Of a stretch of DNA of 22,448 bases, positions 1 through 7,780 are shown piece after piece. Each line of letters begins with the position of its first letter. Within the stretch, counting starts at the first letter, position 1. Under the pieces are notes generated by a model, which did no database searches, had not been told where the DNA came from, and saw only the letters and a list, made by a program, of their open reading frames with translations. Source of the stretch: JANNMJ01 sp031426455 (GTDB taxonomy: Bacteria > Bacteroidota > Bacteroidia > Cytophagales > Hymenobacteraceae); NCBI GenBank assembly GCA_031426455.1, contig JANPLI010000192.1:1-22448 (forward strand), read 5' to 3'. The translations under genes were made by a program, and so were the position numbers.

Positions 1-715
1 CGAGGTCGGCGTGGCCGCGCCAGGCGCGCGGCCCGGAGCAGGCGGGGTCAGCCACCAAACCGGGTACAGCGTCGAGCGCCGCCAGCACGGGCCCGGCGTC
101 CGTCATCGCCGCCACCACGCACACTTCGGCCACCGTTTCCAGCGCCCGCCGGGTATCGCCGGCCACTTCGGCGCGGCGCACCGCGGGCAGCGCGTGGAGG
201 GTATGGAGCAGAATGTCGGCCAGCGCGTCGGCCTTCGAGAGCAGCACCTGCCCGCGCACGCTGATGACGTATTCGAGCGCCTCCCGAATCGTGTCCTGCA
301 TTTTCGCCCCGAAGCCCTTGATCTTCGCCACGGCGCCGGTTTCGCAGGCGTCCATCAGGGCTTCCGGCGTTTCGATGCCCGCTTCCAGCCACAACTGCCT
401 GACGCGCTTCGGCCCTAGACCTTTTACGTTCAGTATTTTCAGTACGCCCGGCGGCGTCAGCGTCAGCAGGCGGTCGAGTTCCGGCAGGGTGCCACCGGGC
501 GTCAGTGCCTCGGCGAAGGTGACGGCCATTCCCTTGCTCAGGCCGGCCGCTTGCAGCGCCGTGGCGTCGGGGCCGGACGCCAGGAGGCCCGCATCGACCC
601 GTTCCAGGGCCGTTTCGGCGTTGCGCCAGCCGCGCACCTTGAATTCGTTGGTTTCGTGCAGCTCCAGCAGCTTCAGCGTCAGCGCAACGGCGCGGGAAAG
701 GTCGGCGGCAGTCAT
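1..715 (-). CDS. polX: PolX-family DNA polymerase/PHP-type protein, N-terminal part (cut by window edge)
   Basis: The frame is open from the ATG at 715-713 to the left edge, giving 238 residues of a family that is usually about 550-580. Residues 1-80 resemble the PolX 8-kDa helical domain (KLLELHETNEFKVRGWRNAE near the start). Two helix-hairpin-helix-like segments follow: NVKGLGPKRVRQLW (about 97-110) and KIKGFGAKMQ (131-140). The palm begins near 184 with GDTRRALETVAEV. In active bacterial PolX this region reads RRxxETVxDxD; here the two aspartates align with E197 and C199, so polymerase activity is doubtful. The C-terminal PHP domain, normally a 3'-5' exonuclease, would lie outside the window. 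The start was chosen because it places the family N-terminus correctly. The gene is divergent from the Nif3-like gene across 182 bp. Family call fairly sure; loss of polymerase activity is inference. Confidence 0.85.
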   Translation of the reverse strand, partial: MTAADLSRAVALTLKLLELHETNEFKVRGWRNAETALERVDAGLLASGPDATALQAAGLSKGMAVTFAEALTPGGTLPELDRLLTLTPPGVLKILNVKGLGPKRVRQLWLEAGIETPEALMDACETGAVAKIKGFGAKMQDTIREALEYVISVRGQVLLSKADALADILLHTLHALPAVRRAEVAGDTRRALETVAEVCVVAAMTDAGPVLAALDAVPGLVADPACSGPRAWRGHADL

Positions 716-897
716 CAGTAAGCAGGGGTTGAGGGCGTGGAGCAAGCGGGTAAGTCCGGAGTCCGTCGAAAAAAACCCGGCTTGCAGCCCACGAATAACG
801 GTTATTGCGGACAAAGCCGCCGCGCCCGGCTTACCAGCCGCTTAATTTTAGCGTCCGTAACCCAACCTGCCGCTCTTTTCACGCACCCCCTTCCCTG

Positions 898-2007
898 ATG
901 CGCCTGCACCAGCTTACTGCTTTTCTGGACGCTTTTGCGCCGCCTGCCTGGCAGGAATCTTACGACAATGCCGGGCTGCAATGCGGTGATCCGCAGCAGG
1001 AAATCACCGGCGCCACGGTGGCGCTGGACTGCACCGAGGCCGTCGTGGCCGAAGCCGTGGCCCGCGGCCACAACCTGGTGATTGCCCACCACCCGGTCAT
1101 TTTTAAGGCGCTCAAGTCGCTCACGGGCCGCACCGAACCGGAGCGCATCCTGCTGGCGGCGCTGCGGGCGGGCGTGGCGATTTACGCCGCCCACACCAAC
1201 CTCGACCACGTCGCGCACGGCGTGAACGCCGAATTCGCCCGCCGACTGGGGCTGACTAAGCCGCGCATTCTGGCTCCGAAAGCCGACGGGGCGCTCCGGC
1301 AACTCACGTTTTTGGTGCCGACCGCCGCCCGCGAATCCGTCCTGACGGCCATCCACGAAGCCGGCGCGGGCCGAATCGGGGCCTACGCCGACTGTTCCTT
1401 CAGCACCGAAGGCACCGGGCGTTTCCGCCCCACCGCTGACGCCAACCCGACCATCGGCACGGCCGGCGGACCGCTGGAAACGGTAGCCGAAGCGCGCGTC
1501 GAGGTGCTGGTGCCCGCTCCCGCGCAGGCCGCCGTGCTGGCCGCGCTGCGCCGCGTGCACCCTTACGAAGAAGTGGCTTACTTCCTGACGAAGCTCGAAA
1601 ACGCCCATCAGGACGTGGGCGCCGGGATGATCGGGACACTGCCCGAAGCCTTGCAACCGAATGATTTTCTGTCGCTTCTGAAACATAATCTCCGGCTGAA
1701 TCTGGTCAAGCACACGGCGCCTCCCGCTGATGGCCGACCGATCCGAACGGTGGCCCTGTGCGGCGGCGCAGGGTCGTTTCTGATCAACGAGGCCATGCGC
1801 GCGGGCGCCGACGCCTTCGTGACCGGCGACCTGAAGTACCACGAGTATTTCCAGGCCGATGGACGGCTGCTGCTCTGCGACGTGGGCCATTATGAAAGCG
1901 AAGTGGCCACCGGCGCGCTGCTGACGGCGGCGCTGCGGGCCGAATTTCCTACCTTTGCGGTTCAGATGACCGCCGTGGATACCAATCCCGTGCGGTATTT
2001 CTTTTAA
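898..2007 (+). CDS. Nif3-like dinuclear metal centre protein (GTP cyclohydrolase 1 type 2 family)
   Basis: A 369-residue protein matching the long Nif3/YqfO form, in which a middle domain of about 100 residues is inserted between the two halves of the metal-binding core. Visible metal ligands are H64-H65 in IAHHPV, D103 in HTNLDH, and H331 with E335 in VGHYESE. The ATG at 898 was preferred over upstream in-frame codons because MRLHQLTAFLDAFAPPAWQE is the usual family N-terminus. Nif3 proteins are conserved and bind two metal ions; their physiological reaction is not settled and the cyclohydrolase name is only an annotation label. The gene lies 23 bp upstream of the zinc-ribbon gene, a common pairing in Bacteroidota, and both are probably co-transcribed. 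TAATTTTA at 844-851 is one base off the TAnnTTTG promoter box, too weak to call. Confidence 0.93.
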   Translation: MRLHQLTAFLDAFAPPAWQESYDNAGLQCGDPQQEITGATVALDCTEAVVAEAVARGHNLVIAHHPVIFKALKSLTGRTEPERILLAALRAGVAIYAAHTNLDHVAHGVNAEFARRLGLTKPRILAPKADGALRQLTFLVPTAARESVLTAIHEAGAGRIGAYADCSFSTEGTGRFRPTADANPTIGTAGGPLETVAEARVEVLVPAPAQAAVLAALRRVHPYEEVAYFLTKLENAHQDVGAGMIGTLPEALQPNDFLSLLKHNLRLNLVKHTAPPADGRPIRTVALCGGAGSFLINEAMRAGADAFVTGDLKYHEYFQADGRLLLCDVGHYESEVATGALLTAALRAEFPTFAVQMTAVDTNPVRYFF

Positions 2008-2030
2008 GTTAAAAGCTCATTCGCCCGTTT

Positions 2031-2783
2031 ATGGCCTCTGCCACTGCTACGCCGGACGCTCCGGTTGCCACCAAACTCGAAAATCTGCTCACCCTTCAGC
2101 GCCTCGACTCGCAGCTCGACGAGTTGCAGCAGGTGCGCGGCGATTTGCCCGAGGAAGTGCGCGACCTGGAAGACGAAATTGCTGGCTACGAGACGCGCGT
2201 CAAGAAATTCGACGATGAAGCCGGCGCCCTCAACCAGAACGTGACCGCCCGCCGCGCCGCCATCAAGGAGGCCGATGCGCTCATCAAACGTTACGAGGAG
2301 CAGCAAACCAACGTCCGCAACAACCGCGAGTACGAGGCGATTTCCAAGGAAATCGAGCTGCAACGCCTGGAAATTCAGATCGCGGAGAAGAAAATCCGCG
2401 AAGCGCAGTACCACGTCGATATCAAGAACACAGAAATCGCCGGTACCAAGCAGCGCCTGATCGAGCGCCGCAAAGACCTCGACAACAAGCGCGGCGAGCT
2501 GAACGCGCTGATGGCTGAAAGCGAAGCCGACGAGAAGACGATCGTGGCTCAGCGCCAGGAAGCGGCCCTGCACGTCGAAGAGCGCCTGATGGCAGCCTAC
2601 ACCCGCATCCGCACCAATATGCGCAACGGCCTGGCCGTGGTGACGGTGAAGCGCGATGCCTGCGGCGGCTGCTTCAACACGGTGCCACCCCAGCGCCAGG
2701 CCGACATCGCGTCCCGCAAGAAAATCATCGTCTGCGAACACTGCGGCCGGATTTTGGCCGACGTGGACGTGGTGGCCGCTTAA
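2031..2783 (+). CDS. Coiled-coil protein with C-terminal C4-type zinc ribbon
   Basis: A 250-residue protein. Residues about 15-190 are a charged heptad-rich coiled coil. The C-terminus is a zinc ribbon with C211-GG-C214 and C235-EH-C238, preceded by a basic NGLAVVTVKRDA segment. This is the family annotated as 'zinc ribbon domain-containing protein, C4-type', found widely downstream of nif3. A nucleic-acid-binding role is often suggested but is not established, so no function is assigned. It follows the Nif3-like gene by 23 bp. The TAA stop is followed immediately by a six-unit heptanucleotide tract and then by a strong hairpin, which probably ends this transcript. Confidence 0.92.
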   Translation: MASATATPDAPVATKLENLLTLQRLDSQLDELQQVRGDLPEEVRDLEDEIAGYETRVKKFDDEAGALNQNVTARRAAIKEADALIKRYEEQQTNVRNNREYEAISKEIELQRLEIQIAEKKIREAQYHVDIKNTEIAGTKQRLIERRKDLDNKRGELNALMAESEADEKTIVAQRQEAALHVEERLMAAYTRIRTNMRNGLAVVTVKRDACGGCFNTVPPQRQADIASRKKIIVCEHCGRILADVDVVAA

Positions 2784-2825
2784 CTGGTTTTTGGTTGCTG
2801 GTTTTTGGTTTTTAGTTGTTGGCTA
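2784..2825 (+). repeat. Degenerate heptanucleotide tract, G/T-rich arm
   Basis: Six uninterrupted 7-nt units start at the base after the TAA of the zinc-ribbon gene. They follow the pattern [CT]T[AG]G[GTC]TN, for example CTGGTTT, TTGGTTG and TTAGTTG. The reverse complement of the tract at 2960-3015 falls into units of the same pattern (TTAGGTG, CTGGGTG, TTGGGTA), so the two form inverted arms around the hairpin at 2852-2896. Confidence 0.75.
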
Positions 2826-2851
2826 ATCCTATTGACCCCGCGCCTGCAAAA

Positions 2852-2896
2852 CCCCAACAAAAAAGGATGGCCCCGTGCCATCCTTTTTTGTTGGGG
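2852..2896 (+). terminator. 20-bp perfect stem-loop, probable bidirectional terminator
   Basis: Bases 2852-2871 pair with 2877-2896 without mismatch, leaving a 5-nt loop. The stem starts CCCCAAC, contains an internal A6/T6 block, and closes with GGATGGC/GCCATCC. The A/T tracts inside the stem suit termination on either strand. It lies 68 bp after the zinc-ribbon stop. The ATG assigned to the next gene (2867) lies inside the left arm, and an alternative GTG start (2897) is the first codon after the stem. Confidence 0.8.
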
Positions 2897-4549
2897 GTGC
2901 TGTCGGTTTTGCTGCTGACGGGCCGTGCCAGTGCCGAAGCTAAAGGTGACGACGGCTTGACACCCGATACCCAAGCCCTAAGCCCTAACACCCAGGCACC
3001 AACACCTAATACCCCATTTGTTGCTCGCCCTCGTCGCTTCGCGACTTGGTTGCTGCGGAGCGAAGCCCCTGGCTACACTACCACCACCCAAGCCCCGCCC
3101 CCGCCTCCCACCGGCGCTGCTGAAAATCAAGCCTTAACCCTTCGGCAAGCCGCCGCTTACACCCAACTGCTGAAGCTGCGCCTCGACTCAGCCCGCGCGC
3201 TGTTGATGCCGGACGTGCGCCGGGTGGGCACCCTGCTGACCCAAGTCGATCCCCGAACGCTGCTGCTGCTCGATGCCGCCGATTTTGCCGACGCCGTCCT
3301 GCGGCAGGACGTCGCGCGCTACCCCGCCGCGCTGGCCGCGATGAACGCCCGCCTGGATGCCGTGGAGGCCCAGCAAAAGCGTCGGCCCACCGCCTGGGGC
3401 GCCACGGCAGAGGCGGAAATCCGCCTCCACCTGGCCCTGACGCAGCTTTGCTTTCAGGACGAACTGGCTGGCGCCTGGGCATTGCGGGCCGCGCTGCTGC
3501 ACCTGGAGCAGGCATCGGCGCGCTGGCCTGACTTCGTTCCGTTGCGCAAGTCGCTGGGACTGGGGCAGTTTCTGCTGGGCATCGTCCCGGATTCGTACCA
3601 GTGGTTTCTGCGGGTGCTGGGGCTGCACGGCGATGCCGCCACCGGTCTGGCCAACCTGAGCCGCGCCGCCGATGAGCCCAACCCTTTTCAAACCGAAGCC
3701 CGCATCTTCCGGGCGCTGATTCGGGAAGGCTACTACAAACAGGAAGGCGAGGCTCAGAAGCTGACGGCCACCTTGTGGGCGCGCGAGCCGGACAATCTGC
3801 TCTTCGCCTACCTTCGGCTGGCCGTGCTACGTCGCCAAAAACAGCCGGATGCGGCGCTGCGCGTGTTTGAGGCGCGCCCGACCGGCCTCGACTACGTGCC
3901 GCTGGTATATCTGCACCACCTCGCCGCCGACCTGCTGCTCTATCGGGGCGATTATGCCGCTTCGGCCCGCGAAAACGAGCTTTTTCTGGCCCGCTACGCC
4001 GGACGGCATTACCGCAAAGACGCCGCCTACAAGCTCTACCTCGCCGCCTGGCTGCGCCACGACCCACCCGACGCCCGCCGCTGGCTCCGGGAAATCGACC
4101 AAACCGGCGCCAACGTGATCGAAGAAGACCGCGCCGCGCAAAAATTTTACGACGAGCGCCCGCCCTTTCAGGAAAACCTGCTGCGCGCCCGCCTCGCGGC
4201 TGATGGCGGCTACTGGCGGCTGGCCCAACGGCAGCTCAAAGCATTTCCGCTAGCCTCCACCACCAACCCGGAGCTGCGCGCCGAATGGTGCTACCGGCAG
4301 GCGAAAGTGTATCAGGGTCAGCAGAAAACCGATTCGGCGCGGGTCTTCTTTCAGCGGACCGTGGCCGTGCAGGGCGATGCGCCGCGCTACTTCGCCCCCA
4401 ACGCGGCCCTCCAGCTCGGCTATCTCGCCCGGCAGGCCAACGACCGCCCCACGGCCCGCCGCTGGTTCGAGCGCGCCCTCGCCTACCCCGCCCACGAGTA
4501 CAAACGCAGCATCGATTCGCAAGCCAAAGCCGCGTTGGGAGGGTTGTGA
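2867..4549 (+). CDS. Exported tetratricopeptide-repeat-like protein of unknown role
   Basis: With the ATG at 2867 this is 560 residues. The first 25 form a plausible Sec signal peptide (hydrophobic LLGVLSVLLLTG, then ASA before the likely cleavage site). A threonine/proline linker follows in which a heptapeptide recurs three times (TPDTQAL, SPNTQAP, then TPNTPFV), a direct consequence of a 7-nt DNA tract. The rest is alpha-helical with TPR-like helix pairs, for example around AEWCYRQAKVYQGQQKTDSARVFF split over two helices and the last AALQLGYLARQ/ARRWFERALAY pair. The layout resembles Bacteroidota TPR proteins of unknown function and recalls the TTC39/Iml2 fold, which is only a guess. The start is uncertain: the ATG lies inside the terminator stem, and GTG at 2897 would give a shorter signal with no basic n-region. 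The stop lies inside another short-period tract. Confidence 0.8.
   Translation: MAPCHPFLLGVLSVLLLTGRASAEAKGDDGLTPDTQALSPNTQAPTPNTPFVARPRRFATWLLRSEAPGYTTTTQAPPPPPTGAAENQALTLRQAAAYTQLLKLRLDSARALLMPDVRRVGTLLTQVDPRTLLLLDAADFADAVLRQDVARYPAALAAMNARLDAVEAQQKRRPTAWGATAEAEIRLHLALTQLCFQDELAGAWALRAALLHLEQASARWPDFVPLRKSLGLGQFLLGIVPDSYQWFLRVLGLHGDAATGLANLSRAADEPNPFQTEARIFRALIREGYYKQEGEAQKLTATLWAREPDNLLFAYLRLAVLRRQKQPDAALRVFEARPTGLDYVPLVYLHHLAADLLLYRGDYAASARENELFLARYAGRHYRKDAAYKLYLAAWLRHDPPDARRWLREIDQTGANVIEEDRAAQKFYDERPPFQENLLRARLAADGGYWRLAQRQLKAFPLASTTNPELRAEWCYRQAKVYQGQQKTDSARVFFQRTVAVQGDAPRYFAPNAALQLGYLARQANDRPTARRWFERALAYPAHEYKRSIDSQAKAALGGL
2960..3015 (-). repeat. Degenerate heptanucleotide tract, A/C-rich arm, translated
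   Basis: Eight consecutive 7-nt units read AYRCCCN-like on the plus strand, for example ATACCCA, two identical AGCCCTA units, and ACACCTA. It lies inside the coding frame just after the signal peptide and produces the heptapeptide repeat of the linker. Strand is given as minus because the reverse complement matches the unit pattern of the arm at 2784-2825. Confidence 0.75.
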
Positions 4550-4608
4550 GGTATTGAAGGTAGTGGGGTTGTGAGGTGGTGAAGGTTGGAGGGTGGGAAG
4601 GTGAAAGC
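4541..4608 (+). repeat. 8/9-nt period G-rich tract spanning a stop codon
   Basis: From 4543 the sequence falls into units starting GT and mostly ending AG or GG: GTTGTGAG, GTAGTGGG, GTTGTGAG again, GTTGGAGG, GTGGGAAG, with two 9-nt units GTATTGAAG and GTGGTGAAG. A 21-nt block at 4541-4561 recurs at 4566-4586 with two mismatches. The TGA of the TPR gene (4547-4549) is part of the first unit. Confidence 0.7.
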
Positions 4609-4629
4609 GATAAATCGTAGCCGGATTAA

Positions 4630-5955
4630 ATGAAAACAGTCACTCAGCCACTCAGTCACTCAGTCACTCAGTCCGAAAAGTCGCTCAATCACTCAATCAC
4701 CAATCAGGCGCTCGCCTGGGCTGCGCGCTGGCCGGTTTGCGCCTTCACCACCGATAACGGCATTGATTATCCGCTCGGCGGCTTCCGTCGGCGGCTGCTG
4801 GTGGCCCGACGCCCGGCCCTGACGCTACGGGTCGCCCCCGGCGCACTGGCCCGGTTGCGACGCTACCTGGCCCGCCCTTTTAGCGGGCCGCGGGCGGTGC
4901 TGGTTTCCTACGACTTCAAGAACGCCGTCGAGCCACACCTGACCTCGCGCCACCCTGACCCGCTTGGCTGGCCCCTGCTCACCGTGCTGGAACCCGCCCT
5001 ATGGCTTGACTTCCACGGCGCCCCCGACCACGAAACCGTGCAGGTGGGCGGCGTGAGTGCCAGCGAGGCGGCACGCATCCTAACCCAAATCGCGGCCACC
5101 CCCGCGCCCGCATCGGCCGGGCCGCTGGGCCTCGCGCTTCAGCCGCGCCTGACCCGCAGCACCTACCTACGGGCCGTGGAACAGGTGCGTGAGGACATCC
5201 GCCAGGGCGACGTGTACGAACTGAACTATTGCCAGGAGTTCGCCGCCGAAAACGTCGACCTGCCCGACGCCGTGGGCGCGTTTCTGCGCCTGAGCGCGAC
5301 CTCGCCCACGCCGTTCGGCGGGTTCTGGAAAATCGGCAGTCGCTACCTGCTGCAAGCCTCGCCGGAACGATTTGCGCGCCTTGACGGACGGCTGATCCGC
5401 TCGCAACCCATCAAAGGCACGGCGCCGCGCGGCACCACGCCAGCTCAGGATGAAGCACACAAAGCCGCCCTGCTGGCCTCAGAAAAAGAGCGCGCCGAAA
5501 ACCTGATGATCGTGGATCTGGTGCGCAACGACCTGAGCCGCGCCGGCTGCCTGACCGGCTCAGTGCAGGTCGAAGAGCTGTTCGGCCTCTACGGTTTCCG
5601 CCACGTCTGGCAGATGATTTCGACCGTGCGCGGCGAGCTGCCGCCGGGCGCCGGTTTGGCCGATGTGCTGGCCGCCACCTTCCCGATGGGGTCGATGACG
5701 GGCGCGCCTAAAATCCGGGCAATGGAACTGATCGACCAATACGAACAGACCCGGCGCGGCCTTTACAGCGGCGCCGTGGGCTGGCTCGAACCTAACGGCG
5801 ATTTCGACCTGAGCGTCGTCATCCGGTCGCTGCAATGGAATGCCGCGACGGGCTATGCCGCGTTCCAGGTGGGCGGGGCCATCACCTACGATTCCGACCC
5901 CGCCCGCGAGTACGAGGAATGTTTGCTGAAGGCGCGGGCGCTGCTGGGGCTGTAG
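4630..5955 (+). CDS. pabB: Aminodeoxychorismate synthase component I (chorismate-binding enzyme)
   Basis: A 441-residue protein of the anthranilate synthase I/PabB superfamily. It converts chorismate plus ammonia (from a PabA-type amidotransferase) to 4-amino-4-deoxychorismate for folate synthesis. The C-terminal chorismate-binding domain is intact: PIKGTAPRG at 260-268 with the PabB-type lysine, ENLMIVDLVRNDLSR at 290-304, FPMGSMTGAPK at 351-361, and YSGAVGW further on. The PIKGT motif favours PabB over anthranilate synthase TrpE, and no fused lyase or amidotransferase domain is seen. The ATG at 4630 is forced: an in-frame TAA at 4627-4629 precedes it and there is no other start codon before about residue 58. 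Residues 4-25 (rich in S, H, Q, T and N) are encoded by an 8-nt repeat tract and do not look like the enzyme fold. Confidence 0.93.
   Translation: MKTVTQPLSHSVTQSEKSLNHSITNQALAWAARWPVCAFTTDNGIDYPLGGFRRRLLVARRPALTLRVAPGALARLRRYLARPFSGPRAVLVSYDFKNAVEPHLTSRHPDPLGWPLLTVLEPALWLDFHGAPDHETVQVGGVSASEAARILTQIAATPAPASAGPLGLALQPRLTRSTYLRAVEQVREDIRQGDVYELNYCQEFAAENVDLPDAVGAFLRLSATSPTPFGGFWKIGSRYLLQASPERFARLDGRLIRSQPIKGTAPRGTTPAQDEAHKAALLASEKERAENLMIVDLVRNDLSRAGCLTGSVQVEELFGLYGFRHVWQMISTVRGELPPGAGLADVLAATFPMGSMTGAPKIRAMELIDQYEQTRRGLYSGAVGWLEPNGDFDLSVVIRSLQWNAATGYAAFQVGGAITYDSDPAREYEECLLKARALLGL
4640..4704 (-). repeat. 8-nt period A/C/T-rich tract inside the 5' end of pabB
   Basis: Units of TCACTCAG (three exact copies and one CCACTCAG) run from 4640 to 4671. 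After a 9-nt unit come TCGCTCAA, TCACTCAA and TCACCAAT. All are in the pabB frame at residues 4-25. The reverse complement is G/T/A-rich like the tract at 4541-4608, so the two may be paired arms 31 bp apart, though their similarity is weaker than at the other sites. Confidence 0.75.
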
Positions 5956-5984
5956 GCGCGCTGTTTACGCACAAAACGCGCAGC

Positions 5985-6011
5985 TTGCTGCCAAACTGTC
6001 ACGTACCTTTG
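5985..6011 (+). promoter_or_regulatory. Bacteroidota-type promoter for miaB
   Basis: TACCTTTG at 6004-6011 is an exact match to the Bacteroidota -7 box TAnnTTTG. TTG at 5985-5987 lies 16 bp upstream as a partial -33 box. Transcription would begin near 6016-6018, leaving about 32-34 nt before the miaB ATG. This separates miaB and the genes after it from pabB. Confidence 0.65.
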
Positions 6012-6049
6012 CAAACCGGCTTCCAACCGCCTTGCTGCCGCTTTCCGCT

Positions 6050-7504
6050 ATGTCCCAGCCCCTGCTGACGCTCGATTTTCTGACGCCGCCTGACGCCCAC
6101 CAGCCTGACGCTCACCAGCCCACGGCGGAAATACGCATCTCGCCGGCTACCGGCACGGGCCAACAGCGCAAGCTCTACATCGAGAGCTACGGCTGCCAGA
6201 TGAATTTTGCGGACTCCGAAATCGTGTCCAGTATCCTGCACGGCGAAGGCTTCGATACCACGGATGCGCTGGCTGAGGCCGACCTGGTGCTGCTGAATAC
6301 CTGCTCGATCCGGGAAAAGGCTGAGGTGACCGTCCGCAACCGCCTGCGCGAAATCAACGCCCACAAGCGCCAGCGCCCCGGCCTGCTGGTGGGGGTGCTG
6401 GGCTGTATGGCTGAGCGGCTGAAAAGCAAATTTCTGGAAGAAGAGAAGCTCGTCGATCTGGTCGTCGGGCCAGATGCTTACCGCGACCTGCCGGGCCTGA
6501 TCCAGCGCGTCGATGGCGGGCAAAAGGCCGTCAACGTGTTGCTAAGCCGCGAGGAAACCTACGCCGACATCACGCCCGTGCGCCTGAACTCGAACGGCGT
6601 GACCGCCTTCGTGAGCATTATGCGCGGCTGCGACAATATGTGCTCGTTCTGCGTAGTGCCCTTCACGCGGGGCCGCGAACGGAGCCGCGAGCCGCAGTCG
6701 ATCCTGCGCGAGTGCGCCGAGCTGTTCGCCCTGGGCTACCGCGAAGTGACGCTGCTGGGCCAGAACGTGGATTCGTATAAGTGGACAGAAGGCGAAGCCG
6801 TTGAGCAGGTCAACTTCGCGCAACTGCTGGCCCGCGTCGCCCTGATTCACCCCGACCTGCGGGTCCGGTTTTCGACCTCGCACCCCAAAGACATCACCGA
6901 CGACGTGCTCCACACGATGGTGCAGCACGAGAACATCTGCAACTATATCCACCTGCCGGCGCAAAGCGGCTCGTCGCGGGTGCTGGAGCTGATGAACCGC
7001 ACCTACGACCGCGCCTGGTACCTCGACCGCGTGGCGGCCATCCGCCGAATCGTGGGCGACGACTGCGGCATCTCCAGCGACTTCATCGCCGGTTTCTGCT
7101 CCGAAACCGAAGCTGAACATCAGGAAACGCTGAGCCTGATGGAAGCCGTGCAATACGACCTGGCGTATATGTTCTTCTACTCGGAACGCCCCGGCACCTT
7201 AGCCGCCCGCAAGCTGCCCGACGATGTGCCGCTGGCCGTGAAGAAGCGCCGCCTACAGGAAATCATTGACCTTCAAGGGGCTCATTCGCTGGCGCGTAAT
7301 CAGCGCGGCCTGGGCGCTGTCCACCGGGTATTGGTGGAAGGCATCTCGAAGCGTTCCACCGAACATCTTTATGGCCGCAACGACCAGAATAAGGTCGTCG
7401 TGTTTCCGCGCGGCCATCACCAGAAAGGCCAGTACGTGAACGTGTTGGTGACCGCCTGTACGCAGGGAACGTTGAGGGGCGAAGTGGTAACGGCAGCATC
7501 GTGA
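6050..7504 (+). CDS. miaB: tRNA-2-methylthio-N6-dimethylallyladenosine synthase
   Basis: A 484-residue radical-SAM methylthiotransferase that adds a methylthio group to i6A37 of tRNAs reading UNN codons. The N-terminal UPF0004 domain carries the second-cluster cysteines C49 (YGCQMN), C85 (LLNTCSIR) and C119 (LGCMAE). The radical-SAM motif is C194-DNM-C198-SF-C201, and a TRAM domain lies at the end (VHRVLVEGISKRSTEHLYGR onward). The ATG at 6050 follows the promoter box by 38 bp and was chosen over an upstream TTG at 6032. Residues 15-24 hold a short tandem DAHQP repeat. The TGA stop (7502-7504) overlaps the GTG start of hicA by four bases. Confidence 0.97.
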   Translation: MSQPLLTLDFLTPPDAHQPDAHQPTAEIRISPATGTGQQRKLYIESYGCQMNFADSEIVSSILHGEGFDTTDALAEADLVLLNTCSIREKAEVTVRNRLREINAHKRQRPGLLVGVLGCMAERLKSKFLEEEKLVDLVVGPDAYRDLPGLIQRVDGGQKAVNVLLSREETYADITPVRLNSNGVTAFVSIMRGCDNMCSFCVVPFTRGRERSREPQSILRECAELFALGYREVTLLGQNVDSYKWTEGEAVEQVNFAQLLARVALIHPDLRVRFSTSHPKDITDDVLHTMVQHENICNYIHLPAQSGSSRVLELMNRTYDRAWYLDRVAAIRRIVGDDCGISSDFIAGFCSETEAEHQETLSLMEAVQYDLAYMFFYSERPGTLAARKLPDDVPLAVKKRRLQEIIDLQGAHSLARNQRGLGAVHRVLVEGISKRSTEHLYGRNDQNKVVVFPRGHHQKGQYVNVLVTACTQGTLRGEVVTAAS

Positions 7505-7749
7505 GCCAGCGGGAAAAATTCCTGACGCTGCTGCTTCGAGCCCAGGCTGACCAAAATATTCCATTTGAGGCACTTTGTCGGCTATTGTCTGACTTAGGTT
7601 TTGCGGAGCGAGTCCGAGGAAGTCATCACATTTACACCCGCGAGGGCGTAGAAGAAATCATTAACCTGCAACCTGTCACCGGAAACCGCGCCAAACCTTA
7701 TCAGGTGAAACAGGTACGAAACATCCTGATTCACTACCAACTGGTCTGA
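7501..7749 (+). CDS. hicA: HicA-family mRNA interferase toxin
   Basis: An 82-residue protein with the HicA double-stranded-RNA-binding-like fold signature: an N-terminal helix with LCRLLSDLGF, the catalytic-histidine motif GSHHIY at 40-45 (H42 or H43), then NLQP at 55-58 and KPYQVKQVR at 65-73. HicA toxins cleave mRNA and are neutralised by HicB. The GTG start overlaps the miaB stop in a GTGA arrangement, so translation is probably coupled to miaB; no ATG is available in the frame. HicA usually has 60-80 residues, so this is complete. The partner hicB starts 31 bp later. The call is by motif; activity is inferred. Confidence 0.85.
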   Translation: MSQREKFLTLLLRAQADQNIPFEALCRLLSDLGFAERVRGSHHIYTREGVEEIINLQPVTGNRAKPYQVKQVRNILIHYQLV

Positions 7750-7780
7750 CTTCCGACCTGCCCCCCTATTCCCTACTCTG

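Noticed and set aside
802..1890. Open frame of 362 codons antisense to the Nif3-like gene
   Set aside because: Antisense shadow of a well-supported gene; no recognisable domains.
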